DNA of 64,000 bases, from the NCBI RefSeq assembly GCF_001984035.1, contig NZ_CP019449.1:2914001-2978000 (forward strand), in the 5' to 3' direction. A program made the position numbers and the translations under genes. Source of the stretch: Sphingopyxis sp. QXT-31 (GTDB lineage Bacteria > Pseudomonadota > Alphaproteobacteria > Sphingomonadales > Sphingomonadaceae). A model generated the notes under the pieces. That model made no database searches and was not told where the DNA came from. It saw only the letters and a list, made by a program, of their open reading frames with translations. Positions 34,739-45,376 of this stretch are shown piece by piece (the first letter of the stretch is position 1; every line of letters starts with the position of its first letter).

Positions 34739-36154
34739 ATGTTCCAGCCGGCCTATCAGGCCTTCGACATCGCCGCGCCCGCGCGCGAGGCGCCGCTCGC
34801 CGAGATCCTCGGCGCCTTCTCCTATGCGCTCGACCTCACCGAGGGCCAGCCCGCGGGGCACAGCGTGCGCGCCGCTTGGATCGGCACCTATATGGGCCTC
34901 GCCGCGGGGCTGCAGGGCGGCGAACTCGCCGACTGCCTCTATGCGGTGCTGCTCAAGGACCTCGGCTGCTCGAGCAACGCCGCGCGCGTCGCCGACCTCT
35001 TCCTCGGCGACGACCGCAGCCTCAAACAGGGTTTCAAGCTGATCGGCCCCGACGTCACCGACTTCCTCGCCTTCGTCGAGGCCGAGGTCGGCGCCAAGGA
35101 GGAAGAAGCCGCGCGCCGCGAGGCCCGCGACCATCTGCTCGCCAACGCCGCGCCGATCCTCACCGGCTTCATCGAGACGCGCTGCACGCAGGGCGCGACC
35201 ATCGCGAAGCGGCTGCGTTTCTCCGATCGCGTCGCCGGCGCCATCGCCGCGCTCGACGAACATTGGGACGGCAGCGGCATGCCGCGCGGCCTGGCAGGCG
35301 CGCAGATCCCGCTCTTGTCGCGCATCGCGCTGCTCGCGCAGGTCGCCGACGTCTTCTTCATGGCGGGCGGCCCCGCGCGCGCGATCGCCGAGGTGCAGGC
35401 GCGCAGCGGCACCTGGCTCGACCCCGAACTTGCCGCGATCTTCGCCGAGCTCGCCGCCGACCCCGGTTTCTGGAGCGAACTCGCGGCGCCCGGCATCGAT
35501 GAGCGCCTCTTCGCGCTCGCCCCCGCGCAGGCGCGGATCATGGTCGACGAGGATTATCTCGACGACATCGCCATCGCCTTCGGCCAGGTCATCGACGCGA
35601 AAAGCCCCTATACCGGCGGCCACAGCGAACGCGTCGCCTGGCTCACCGACCGCGTCGGCGCCAAGCTGCGCATCGCCGCACCCGAGCGCCGCCGCCTCGT
35701 CCGCTCGGCGATGCTCCACGACATTGGCAAATTGGGGGTCAGCAACCGCATCCTCGACAAGCCCGGACGGCTGACGCCGGGCGAATGGGCGGCGATGCAG
35801 AGCCATGCGCAGATCACCACCGACATCCTCTCGCGCATTTCGGTGATGCGCGACATGGCGGCAATCGCGGGGTCGCACCACGAACGGCTCGACGGCACGG
35901 GCTATCCGCTGGGTCTCGACGAGACGAGCATTTCGATGGAGACGCGGATCATCTCGGTCGCCGATTTCTTCGACGCGCTCACCGCCGACCGCCCCTATCG
36001 CGCCGCGATGCCGGTCGATCAGGCGCTGTCGATCATGGCGTGCGAGGTCGGCGACGCGATCGACGGCGACTGCTACGACGCGCTCGAGGAAATCGTCGCC
36101 GAGGGCCTGCCCGAAGCCCCGCTGCCGGCGATGCCGAGCGCGCTGACGCTCTAG
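34739..36154 (+). CDS. HD-GYP protein with a second, degenerate N-terminal HD-GYP-like half
   Basis: A 471-residue cytosolic protein. The C-terminal half is a canonical cyclic-di-GMP phosphodiesterase domain: GGHSERVA (about 294), LHDIGKLG (about 326), SHHERLDGTGYP (about 379). The N-terminal half resembles the same fold (GHSVRAA, LLKDLGC, EHWDGSGMPRGL) but the HD histidine is replaced by Lys, so it probably binds without cleaving. No membrane or receiver domain. The dispersed repeat lies just upstream. Confidence 0.9.
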   Translation: MFQPAYQAFDIAAPAREAPLAEILGAFSYALDLTEGQPAGHSVRAAWIGTYMGLAAGLQGGELADCLYAVLLKDLGCSSNAARVADLFLGDDRSLKQGFKLIGPDVTDFLAFVEAEVGAKEEEAARREARDHLLANAAPILTGFIETRCTQGATIAKRLRFSDRVAGAIAALDEHWDGSGMPRGLAGAQIPLLSRIALLAQVADVFFMAGGPARAIAEVQARSGTWLDPELAAIFAELAADPGFWSELAAPGIDERLFALAPAQARIMVDEDYLDDIAIAFGQVIDAKSPYTGGHSERVAWLTDRVGAKLRIAAPERRRLVRSAMLHDIGKLGVSNRILDKPGRLTPGEWAAMQSHAQITTDILSRISVMRDMAAIAGSHHERLDGTGYPLGLDETSISMETRIISVADFFDALTADRPYRAAMPVDQALSIMACEVGDAIDGDCYDALEEIVAEGLPEAPLPAMPSALTL

Positions 36155-37383
36155 CCCGCCACGATCCGCACCGGCATATGCACGAAACCGTGCAGGAAGG
36201 GGCTCGCCAGCCGCTCGGCCTCGCCTTGCGGTTCGATCCTTATCCCGCGCCCGACGATCTCCTCGATCAGCGTGCACAGCTGAATCTCGGCGAGCCGCGC
36301 ACCGACGCAGCGGTGGATGCCGTGGCCGAAGGCGACATGCCGCCGCGCATTTTCGCGTCCGACGTCGAAGCGTTCGGCGTCGGGAAAGACGCTCTCGTCG
36401 CGGTTCGCCGAGATGTACCAGAGGATCACCTTCTCGCCCGCGCGGAGCTGCTGCCCGCCCAGTTCGACGTCGCGCGTGCAGGTGCGCCGCATATGCGTCA
36501 CCGGCGACTGCCAGCGGATGATCTCCTGCGCCGCATTGGGGATCAGCGAGCGATCGGCGCGCAGCCGGTCCAATTCGCCGGGATAAAGATGCAGCGCCTC
36601 GACCAGCCCGCTCATCGAATTGCGCGTCGTGTCGTTGCCCCCGACGATCAGCAAAGCGATATTGGCGAGTCGCTCCATCGGATTGAGATTGCCCATCGCC
36701 TCGCTGTGCACCATCCGCGACAGCAAATCGTCGGTCGGCGGCATCGCCTTGCGCTTGGCGAATTCGGCGTCGAAGCGCGCCAGCATCGCCGTCATCTCGG
36801 CCATCCACGCCGCGCGATATTCCTCGCTCGCGGTCTCGGGCGAGACATTGCCGCCATAGTCCGACCAGCGCTTGAGGTCATGGCGCTCCTCCCACGGAAA
36901 ATCGAACAGGATGCACAGCATGCCGATCGTCAGCGGCACCGACACGCTTTCGACCCAGTCGAACGTCTCGCCGACCGGCAGCGCGTCGAACAATTCGCGC
37001 GTGCGCCGGCGCACGACCTTCTCGCGCTCGGCCATCTGGCTGGGGTTGAAGGCGGGGGCGATCACCTTGCGCTGTGCGGTGTGCACCGGCGGGTCGGCGG
37101 CGATGAAGTTCGGCAGGTTCGACTGCGGCGGCGGGTCGGCGATGACGATATTGCCATTCTCCCACGACGAGGAGAAGGTAGCGGGGTCGAGCTCGACCTG
37201 CTGGATCAAGGCATGCGTCGTGACCGACCAGTAACCGCCATAGGGGCTGTCGGGACACCAGCTCACCGGCATCGCCGCGCGCAGCTGCGCAAAGGGTTCG
37301 CGCCAGCGATCCTCGGTGTAGAGCGCGATGTCGCTGACATCGACCGGCGCCACCGCACGCGCCTCTTCGAGCACCGAAGCCAT
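36151..37383 (-). CDS. Cytochrome P450, CYP153-like
   Basis: A 410-residue soluble P450. Oxygen-activation helix VGGNDTT (about 247-253), EIIR (287-290) and heme loop FGHGIHRCVG with Cys359. The phrases GGNDTTRNSMSG and LFDFPWEERHDLKRWSD recall CYP153 alkane and fatty-acid terminal hydroxylases, common in sphingomonads; substrate is inference. No ferredoxin or reductase gene is adjacent. ATG 37383 follows GGGAGAGAG. Its stop overlaps the HD-GYP gene's end. Confidence 0.9.
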   Translation of the reverse strand: MASVLEEARAVAPVDVSDIALYTEDRWREPFAQLRAAMPVSWCPDSPYGGYWSVTTHALIQQVELDPATFSSSWENGNIVIADPPPQSNLPNFIAADPPVHTAQRKVIAPAFNPSQMAEREKVVRRRTRELFDALPVGETFDWVESVSVPLTIGMLCILFDFPWEERHDLKRWSDYGGNVSPETASEEYRAAWMAEMTAMLARFDAEFAKRKAMPPTDDLLSRMVHSEAMGNLNPMERLANIALLIVGGNDTTRNSMSGLVEALHLYPGELDRLRADRSLIPNAAQEIIRWQSPVTHMRRTCTRDVELGGQQLRAGEKVILWYISANRDESVFPDAERFDVGRENARRHVAFGHGIHRCVGARLAEIQLCTLIEEIVGRGIRIEPQGEAERLASPFLHGFVHMPVRIVAG

Positions 37384-37476
37384 ATCTCTCTCCCGCCGCC
37401 CGCGTCGTTCGCGGATCTTGCGAAGGGGACTATGCCATGCTTGCCGGGCGAGTCCAGCCGCGCCTAGAATGCGCCC

Positions 37477-37902
37477 ATGACCGACCCCCACGCCCTGATC
37501 GACCGCCTCGGCCTCGCCCCGCATCCCGAGGGCGGCTGGTACCGCGAAACCTGGCGCGGCCCGCCGGGCGAGGGCGGCCGCGCCGGCGGCACCGCGATCC
37601 ATTTCCTGCTCGAGGCGGGGCAAAGCTCGCACTGGCACAAGGTGGACGCCGAGGAATTCTGGCTCTGGCACGCCGGCTCGCCGCTCGCGCTGGCGATCAC
37701 GGCCACCGACGCCGGCACCCCCCCCCACCACCGCCTCGGCCCCGCCATCCTCGCGGGCGAGGCGCCGCAGCTCCGCATCCCTGCGCATCACTGGCAGGCC
37801 GCGCACGCCGACCGGGGCTGGGCGCTCGTCAGCTGCCTCGTCGTCCCCGGCTTCGATTTCGCGGGCTTCACGCTGGCGCCGCCCGGCTGGATGCCGGGCT
37901 GA
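37477..37902 (+). CDS. DUF985 cupin-family protein
   Basis: A 141-residue cupin: HPEGGWYRETWRG, HFLLEAGQSSHWHKVDAEEFWLWHAG and GWALVSCLVVPGFDFAGF match DUF985. Histidines in SHWHKV and the following glutamate would hold a metal. Function unknown. Stands alone, divergent from the P450 and just upstream of the TPP riboswitch. Confidence 0.88.
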   Translation: MTDPHALIDRLGLAPHPEGGWYRETWRGPPGEGGRAGGTAIHFLLEAGQSSHWHKVDAEEFWLWHAGSPLALAITATDAGTPPHHRLGPAILAGEAPQLRIPAHHWQAAHADRGWALVSCLVVPGFDFAGFTLAPPGWMPG

Positions 37903-37950
37903 CACCAAAGCGCGTAGACATTTGCCCCGCCGCGCCCTAACGTCGCGCCA

Positions 37951-38040
37951 TCCCCGGGGAGCCTGTGTGCAGCAACAGGTTGAGAGCGGAACAAGCCGCG
38001 ACCCGTCGAACCTGATCCCGGTAACTCGGGCGGAGGGAGG
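37951..38040 (+). promoter_or_regulatory. TPP (THI-box) riboswitch
   Basis: The conserved THI core is present: GTTGAGAGCGG (pyrimidine-sensing side), then ACCCGTCGAACCTGATC, CGGTAACTCGGG-type P4/P5 and the closing GCGGAGGGA. It sits 60 nt before thiC, the classic target. Thiamine pyrophosphate binding should lower thiC expression. Confidence 0.95.
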
Positions 38041-38071
38041 GCCGGTTTTCCGCACTCGGAATCCATGCCCC

Positions 38072-39993
<1,922 letters not shown>

Positions 39994-40040
39994 TGTTGCC
40001 GCTCTGATCGGTCACAAACGTCTTTGTTCGCGGCACCACC

Positions 40041-41567
40041 ATGGGTCAAACGAGGGCGAAACACACGATGGCAACGCAGTCGGCTAGCATAATGAGGGGC
40101 ACGCTTGCTTTGGGCGGCGCATTGTTCTTGGTGACGGCGTCGCAGGTTAAATCGGCCGAGCCGGATCCCTTCGACGTTTGCGCGTCCCTCGATGCAACGC
40201 CTTCGGTGCAGACCAAAATCGAAGCATGCTCCGAAACAATCAAGCAGACTATAGGGAATCGAGCCGCTCTTAAAGAAAACAAGGACGCTGAATTTCTAGC
40301 GTCTACTTATGCCATCCGTGGCTTTCACAAGGCCTCGATAAAAGACTACGAGGGCGCAATTGCGGATTATTTGATTTCGATAGAGAGGGGTTCGAAATCT
40401 CCCTCTGTTTTTTATAATCTCGCAAATGCATATCGTAACTTCAACAAATATGAAGAATCGATAGTAAATTACAAAAAATCTATAGAATTGAAGCCGGACT
40501 ATTTATGGGCTCTTATAAATTTAGGATATTCATACAAAGACTTGGGAGACATAGATTCAGCCAAAGTTGTAATATCTAGAGCGAAAAAAATCGATCCTGA
40601 TAATCTGGATGTAATACATATCGACGCAATACTTATTGGCTATTCAGGAGACTTGGATCGATCGATATCGGAATTCGGTAAAATAATTGCACAAGATCCC
40701 AAGCGCGCAGGTGCTTATGCAGATAGAGGTTGGTCTCTTTACCAATTACGCAGATTTGACGATGCGATACGAGACTTCGACAAGGCGATAAGTTTGGCCC
40801 CTGCCAACATGGCGGCGTATCACAATCGTGCCGCCGTGCGGCTCGAGAAAGGCGATCAAGAAGGGGGACTGGCCGATTTGAACGAAGCCCTTCGCCTTGC
40901 GCCCTCCAATGCCAAAGCCGTACTCGACCGGGCGCTGTTATTTACGCGGCAGGGTCGCAATGGCGAAGCCGATTCCGAATTCGACAGAGCGCTTCGAATG
41001 AATCCGTCTTTAGCGCCCCACGCTTATGCGCGAAGGGGAAAATGGTGGTTCGACAAGCAGAATTATGATCGCGCCGAACAGGATTTCGGCAAGCTCGTCA
41101 CGCTCGAGCCGGCCGTCGCTGATTGGGTCCATTTGCGCGGATTGGCCAGATACGACGCGGGCCGCGTGAAGGAGGGCATCGGCGATTACGACGCTGCCGC
41201 AAGAATGGATCCCGAGAATCCCACCTATCAGAATTCGCGCTGCTGGGGCCGGGCGCTTGCGGGCCTTGAACTGGATGTCGCGCTGAACGCGTGCAACCAG
41301 GCGATCGCGCGGTCGCCCGTATCGCAGCAACGCGCTTCGTTCCTCGACAGCCGCGGCCGGGCGCATCTCGCGCGAAAAGAATATGCCGATGCGCTGAGCG
41401 ACTATGACGCAGCACTGCTGATCGCACCGAAAATGTCGAGCGCGCTTTATGGGCGCGGCCTCGCTCGCAAGCAGTTGAACCAGCCGGACGGCGAGCGGGA
41501 TATTCGCGAGGCTCTATTATTGGACCCGGCGGCCGCAAAGCATTTTTCCGCGCTCGATTTAGGATGA
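40041..41567 (+). CDS. Exported TPR-repeat protein with mixed base composition
   Basis: A 508-residue protein with a signal peptide (best from Met 18 at 40092: RGTLALGGALFLVTASQVKSA) and about ten tetratricopeptide repeats from residue 85 on (for example YNLANAYRNFNKYEESIVNYKKSIELKPD). TPR arrays bind proteins; the partner is unknown. The 5' half is AT-rich (19 G+C of 60 at 40501-40560) while the 3' part is like its neighbours (36 of 60 at 41401-41460). Starts at 40041, 40068 and 40092 are all possible; none has a clear ribosome site. Confidence 0.8.
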   Translation: MGQTRAKHTMATQSASIMRGTLALGGALFLVTASQVKSAEPDPFDVCASLDATPSVQTKIEACSETIKQTIGNRAALKENKDAEFLASTYAIRGFHKASIKDYEGAIADYLISIERGSKSPSVFYNLANAYRNFNKYEESIVNYKKSIELKPDYLWALINLGYSYKDLGDIDSAKVVISRAKKIDPDNLDVIHIDAILIGYSGDLDRSISEFGKIIAQDPKRAGAYADRGWSLYQLRRFDDAIRDFDKAISLAPANMAAYHNRAAVRLEKGDQEGGLADLNEALRLAPSNAKAVLDRALLFTRQGRNGEADSEFDRALRMNPSLAPHAYARRGKWWFDKQNYDRAEQDFGKLVTLEPAVADWVHLRGLARYDAGRVKEGIGDYDAAARMDPENPTYQNSRCWGRALAGLELDVALNACNQAIARSPVSQQRASFLDSRGRAHLARKEYADALSDYDAALLIAPKMSSALYGRGLARKQLNQPDGERDIREALLLDPAAAKHFSALDLG

Positions 41568-41723
41568 AGTCTTGGCTGGCATGACGGGTGCCGTGGTCCA
41601 CAAATGGCCCGTCCTTTTGGGGATTGTTGCGCCTGGCACCGTAATTCAATTTACTAAGGCCCCAAACTCCGGCCCTAACGAAGAGTCAGGCAATCGCCCC
41701 CCCACCATGCTACACCCCCGCCC

Positions 41724-42251
41724 ATGCGCGCCCGGAACCCCCTCTACGTCATGGCCAAGCCGCCGCCGGAGGTGCAGGCGGCGATCGCCGCGCTGCCGCG
41801 GGGCGATCCCGGGCGCGGCCCCGACCTCCTCCATGTCACGCTTATCTCGCTCTACGACCTCCACTACGCCCCGCCCGAGTGGCTGCCCGCGACCATCACC
41901 GCGCTGGACGGCCTCGCCGCGGCGCCCTTCCCGCTCCGCTTCGACCGGATCGAGAACCGCAAGGCGGTGACGCTGCGCACGCGTGAGCCGCTGGCCGAGG
42001 CGCGGGCGTTCCAGAAGGCGCTGGTCGACCATCTGCTGCGCGAAAAGGCGCCGATCATGGACGGCACCACCCCCGAACCGCACATCACGATCAACTATCG
42101 CGGCGACCGGCTGGGTTCCCAGACATTGAACGCGCTAAAGATGCCCCCGATCGGCTGGACGGTGGGCGAAATCATCCTGATGGAAAGCATCGTCGGCAAG
42201 ACCACTCATGTCGAACATGGCCGGTGGAAATTGCGCGGCGATGCGGGCTGA
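41724..42251 (+). CDS. 2H phosphoesterase (2'-5' RNA ligase family) protein
   Basis: A 175-residue LigT-like protein with both HxT motifs, LHVTLIS (about 37) and PHITINY (about 117). The family cleaves cyclic or 2'-5' phosphodiesters in RNA or nucleotides. Stand-alone gene after the TPR protein. A second family member lies at 49647. Confidence 0.88.
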   Translation: MRARNPLYVMAKPPPEVQAAIAALPRGDPGRGPDLLHVTLISLYDLHYAPPEWLPATITALDGLAAAPFPLRFDRIENRKAVTLRTREPLAEARAFQKALVDHLLREKAPIMDGTTPEPHITINYRGDRLGSQTLNALKMPPIGWTVGEIILMESIVGKTTHVEHGRWKLRGDAG

Positions 42252-42383
42252 GCCGGAACGCGGCGCAGTTCCGCCCGCTTTCGCCGCCACGCCGCCGGGC
42301 CATAATTGCCATGACATATCATCGCCTTCCGCCTAGCATCGCCGCGGGTCGCAGATGTCTTTCGCATGTTCCGGGGGGAATCC

Positions 42384-43208
42384 ATGCCATATCGTCACGC
42401 CTGGGGCTGGTGCCTCGCCATCATTGTCATGACCATATTCGCCTTCTGGCCGGGCTATTTCTCGCGGCTCGGCAGCGCGAAGATCGCCTGGCACATCCAT
42501 GCGGTCACCGCGACCGCGTGGGTGCTGCTGCTCGCCGCGCAAAGCTGGTCGATCGATCGGGGGCAGCGCGCGCTGCACCGCGGCCTGGGGCTCGCGATCT
42601 TCCTGCTCGTCCCGCTGTTCCTGATCGGCGGCGCAGGGGTCGAACACAGCATGGCGATCGCGACGGCATCGGGACAGGATCCCTTCTACAATCTGTGGGG
42701 CCCCTCGCTCGGCATCTACGACCTGGTCGCCTCGATCGCTTTCGTCGCGCTGACCGCGATGGCGCTGAAGGAGCGGCGCAACGTCCAGCGCCACGCCGCC
42801 TGGCTGCTCGCGACCCCGCTGCTGCTCGTCGGCCCGGCGCTCGGCCGCATCTACAACAGCCATCTGCCCGGCCTGATCATCGACGGACCGCAGGATTTTC
42901 CGTTGTTCCGCTACAGCGTCCATCTGGGCGGGCTGACCGCGATCGCCGCCGCGCTCTGGCTCTGGTCGCGCCACCGCCGCCACGGCCAGCCGTGGCTGAT
43001 CGTCGCCGGCATCGCCGGGCTGCAATCTTTCCTGTACGAAACCGTCGGTTTCCTGCCGCTGTGGAAAAGCGCCTTCATCGCCTTCGGCACCGTCCCGGCG
43101 GCGGTGCACGCGACGGGCGCCGGCGCGCTCGCGGCCGCGGTGCTGTGGTGGGGCTGGCGCAGCGGCGCGCCGCGTCGCGCTCAGCCCGCGGGCTTCAGCC
43201 AGCTGTAG
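42384..43208 (+). CDS. Uncharacterised seven-segment membrane protein
   Basis: A 274-residue protein with about seven hydrophobic helices and several buried histidines (AWHIHAVTATAWVLLLAAQ, LHRGLGLAIF, VHLGGLTAIA), which could bind heme or metal. No family is recognised with confidence. ATG 42384 follows GGGGGGAA by 4 nt. Real by codon use and spacing. Confidence 0.7.
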   Translation: MPYRHAWGWCLAIIVMTIFAFWPGYFSRLGSAKIAWHIHAVTATAWVLLLAAQSWSIDRGQRALHRGLGLAIFLLVPLFLIGGAGVEHSMAIATASGQDPFYNLWGPSLGIYDLVASIAFVALTAMALKERRNVQRHAAWLLATPLLLVGPALGRIYNSHLPGLIIDGPQDFPLFRYSVHLGGLTAIAAALWLWSRHRRHGQPWLIVAGIAGLQSFLYETVGFLPLWKSAFIAFGTVPAAVHATGAGALAAAVLWWGWRSGAPRRAQPAGFSQL

Positions 43209-43502
43209 GGAGAGTCCTGGATCGCGTCGAAAGGCATCGGGATAGACGACCGCCGCGTCGTCGATCGGACGCGCCCGTCTCGCTGTGCCGCGCAACCCGG
43301 GGAAAGGGTCGGCCGTCGGTGCGGACAACCCTATTTTGCACCCATGGGTCAGAAAGTCCTTTCCTAAAATCTGCGCGTCTGCTTCACCGGTATCGACGCT
43401 CCGGCGGCCCGCCTGCGGCTTCCGCCGGTCGCCGCCTCCGCATCGCCGATGGGCTGAACTTTGCTGAACTTTGGCCGGCGACCGAATTTCAAAGGCACCC
43501 CC
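43209..43502. other. Intergenic gap, no gene supported
   Basis: No frame with a ribosome site is visible. On the reverse strand a short C-terminal-like tail (PMPFDAIQDSPYSWLKPAG, ending at 43183) could be the end of a decayed gene, but it overlaps the preceding gene and has no start. Confidence 0.4.
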
Positions 43503-43811
43503 ATGTCGCACCCCTCGAACATCGTCCATTGCAGTGGGCCCACCGACCCGCACGCGCTCGACGGCATTTCGCGGCGCCACCGCAGCGGCGATCTCGACAC
43601 GCTGTGCCCGCTGTGCGCCGGCTACGGCCAGTGGAACACGCAGATCGACCTCGTCAGCCACCGCTCGATCCGCCACGCCTGCCCCAAATGCGACGGCCGC
43701 GGCTGGATCGAGACCGGCGACGACCCGGTCCCCAGCCACGATATCGCGCGCGAACCGGGCGGGGCGCCGCGCTGGACGGTGCGGCTCGATCCGTCCGACG
43801 ACCGCGAGTGA
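43503..43811 (+). CDS. Zinc-ribbon hypothetical protein (102 aa)
   Basis: A small protein with two CxxC knuckles, CPLCAGYGQWN and CPKCDGRGWI, of the DnaJ-type zinc-finger pattern CxxCxGxG. N-terminus MSHPSNIVHCSGPTDPHALDG. ATG 43503 follows AAAGG. Unknown function; it precedes arr by 7 nt and may be in one transcript with it. Confidence 0.7.
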   Translation: MSHPSNIVHCSGPTDPHALDGISRRHRSGDLDTLCPLCAGYGQWNTQIDLVSHRSIRHACPKCDGRGWIETGDDPVPSHDIAREPGGAPRWTVRLDPSDDRE

Positions 43812-43818
43812 ACCCCTC

Positions 43819-44238
43819 ATGACCGACACCCCCACCGGACCCGATATGGGCGCGACCTTCTACCACGGCACGCGCGCCGACCTTGGCATCGGCGACCTGC
43901 TCGCCGCGGGTTGGGCCAGCAATTACGCCGACCGCACCCCGCTCTCGTGGACCTATTTCTCCGCCGCGCTCGAATCGGCGGTCTGGGGCTGCGAACTTGC
44001 CGCCGGCGACGGCCGCGAGCGTATCTATATCGTCGAGCCCACAGGCGACTGGTTCGACGACCCCAATCTCACCGACAAGAAATTCCCCGGCAACCCGACG
44101 CGCAGCTATCGCTCGCGCTTCCCGCTGCAGATCGTGGGCGAGGTCGAAAGCTGGACCCCGCACCCGCCCGAGGTGCTCGCCGCGATGAAGGCGAACCTCG
44201 AACGGCTGAAGGCCGAGGGGGCCGAGATCATCGATTGA
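43819..44238 (+). CDS. arr: Rifampin ADP-ribosyltransferase (Arr family)
   Basis: A 139-residue Arr enzyme that inactivates rifamycins by NAD-dependent ADP-ribosylation. Family signatures are complete: FYHGTRADLGIGDLL, SNYADRT, RIYIVEPTGDWFDDPNLTDKKFPGNPTRSYRS. Composition matches neighbours and no integron or transposon flanks it, so it looks like a resident chromosomal copy. Close downstream of the zinc-ribbon gene. Confidence 0.94.
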   Translation: MTDTPTGPDMGATFYHGTRADLGIGDLLAAGWASNYADRTPLSWTYFSAALESAVWGCELAAGDGRERIYIVEPTGDWFDDPNLTDKKFPGNPTRSYRSRFPLQIVGEVESWTPHPPEVLAAMKANLERLKAEGAEIID

Positions 44239-44280
44239 GCGCCGCCCCGGCAGAGGGACAATGATCAGGGAGAACCGCCG

Positions 44281-44694
44281 ATGACGATCCGACTTCTCAC
44301 CACTGCGGCGCTCGCCGCGCTCCTCCTGCCCCTCGCCCCTGCCGCGGCCGAGCCTGCGGCAGCGGCCGCCGCAGAGGCGCCCGCCGAGCCGCTCTTCGCG
44401 CTGATCCTCGCCCCGGGGCCGGCGTGGAAGCCCGGCAAGCCCTTCGCCGAACAGGGGCTGCGGCCGCATTTCGATTACTGGATGGCGCTGTTCCGCGCGG
44501 GCCGCATCGCCAGCGCGGGGCCGGTCGGCAGCGATAGCGGGCTCGTCCTGCTGCGCGCCGCCGACCAGGCGGCCGCCGATGCCATGCTCGCCGCCGACCC
44601 GGCGATCGCCGCGGGTATCTTCACCGGCACTGTCCGCCGCTATGCGCCGCCGATGGTCAATCCCGCGGTACTGCCCGCCGAGCCTCCGCGATAG
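44281..44694 (+). CDS. Exported YciI-like protein
   Basis: A 137-residue protein with a signal peptide and an alanine-rich linker (about 1-37), then a YCII-type ferredoxin-like domain (FALILAPGPAWKPGKPFAEQGLRPHFDYWMALFRAGRIASAGPVG). Most YciI proteins are cytosolic; an exported one is less usual. Catalytic His in RPHFDYW is present. Function unknown. Confidence 0.78.
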   Translation: MTIRLLTTAALAALLLPLAPAAAEPAAAAAAEAPAEPLFALILAPGPAWKPGKPFAEQGLRPHFDYWMALFRAGRIASAGPVGSDSGLVLLRAADQAAADAMLAADPAIAAGIFTGTVRRYAPPMVNPAVLPAEPPR

Positions 44695-44793
44695 GCGCGG
44701 AACGATGCCTGCTTTCAAGGGTCTAGAAAGGCAGAGGGGCCATCCGCCTGCCTCGCGCCTCTCGCCCGGCACGCGACCTTTGGAGTGATGCCG

Positions 44794-45234
44794 ATGAACA
44801 GACTTATGATCCTTCCGCTTGCCGCCGTGACCGCGCTGGCCGGCTGCGCCTCGACCGGCAGCTACGCCGGTTACGACGACGGCGGCTATGGCTATTACGA
44901 CCGCGCCACTTACGACCAATATGGCCGCTACGACTGGGATCGCCCCGATCCCGAATATGGCGGCTATTACGCCGACCGCTATTATCGCGACGACCGCCGC
45001 TATCGCGAACGCCGCCTGTCGAACAACGACCGCATCTATCGCGGCCGCAACGGCCAATATTATTGCCGCCGCAACGACGGCTCGACCGGGCTGATCGTCG
45101 GTGCGATCGCCGGCGGGGTGCTCGGCAACGTCATCGCCGAGGGCCGCTCGGAAACGCTCGGCACGGTGATCGGCGCAGTCGCCGGCGGCGCGGCGGGCGC
45201 GGCGATCGATCGCGGCAACGTGCGCTGCCGCTGA
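44794..45234 (+). CDS. Glycine-zipper 2TM-domain lipoprotein
   Basis: A 146-residue lipoprotein (lipobox LAGC) with a very Tyr/Arg/Asp-rich middle (GYDDGGYGYYDR, YYRDDRRYRERR) and a C-terminal glycine zipper (GLIVGAIAGGVLGNVIAEG, GAVAGGAAGAAID) like the SlyB/Rick_17kDa family. It probably sits in the outer membrane envelope. ATG 44794 is fixed by GGAG 8 nt upstream. A long hairpin follows. Confidence 0.82.
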   Translation: MNRLMILPLAAVTALAGCASTGSYAGYDDGGYGYYDRATYDQYGRYDWDRPDPEYGGYYADRYYRDDRRYRERRLSNNDRIYRGRNGQYYCRRNDGSTGLIVGAIAGGVLGNVIAEGRSETLGTVIGAVAGGAAGAAIDRGNVRCR

Positions 45235-45245
45235 CGCCGCCAGGA

Positions 45246-45286
45246 AAGGCCGTGCCGATGCGCCCCGGCGCAAGCGGCACGGCCTT
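45246..45286 (+). terminator. 12-bp stem-loop after the 2TM lipoprotein gene
   Basis: AAGGCCGTGCCG and CGGCACGGCCTT pair perfectly around a 17-nt loop, 12 nt after the stop. Only two T residues follow, so termination is likely but weak; mRNA protection is an alternative. Confidence 0.6.
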
Positions 45287-45376
45287 ACAACCCTGTTTGA
45301 ATAGCAATGCAGCGCGGCGATACCGCTTCGTTGGCGAAACGCGAGGCGATAGGCAGGAGGGAAAAGGGAGAGTGAA

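Noticed and set aside
43183..43300. Reverse-strand tail reading PFDAIQDSPYSWLKPAG, possible decayed gene
   Set aside because: Overlaps the end of the preceding forward gene, has no start or ribosome site, and runs into unrelated sequence.
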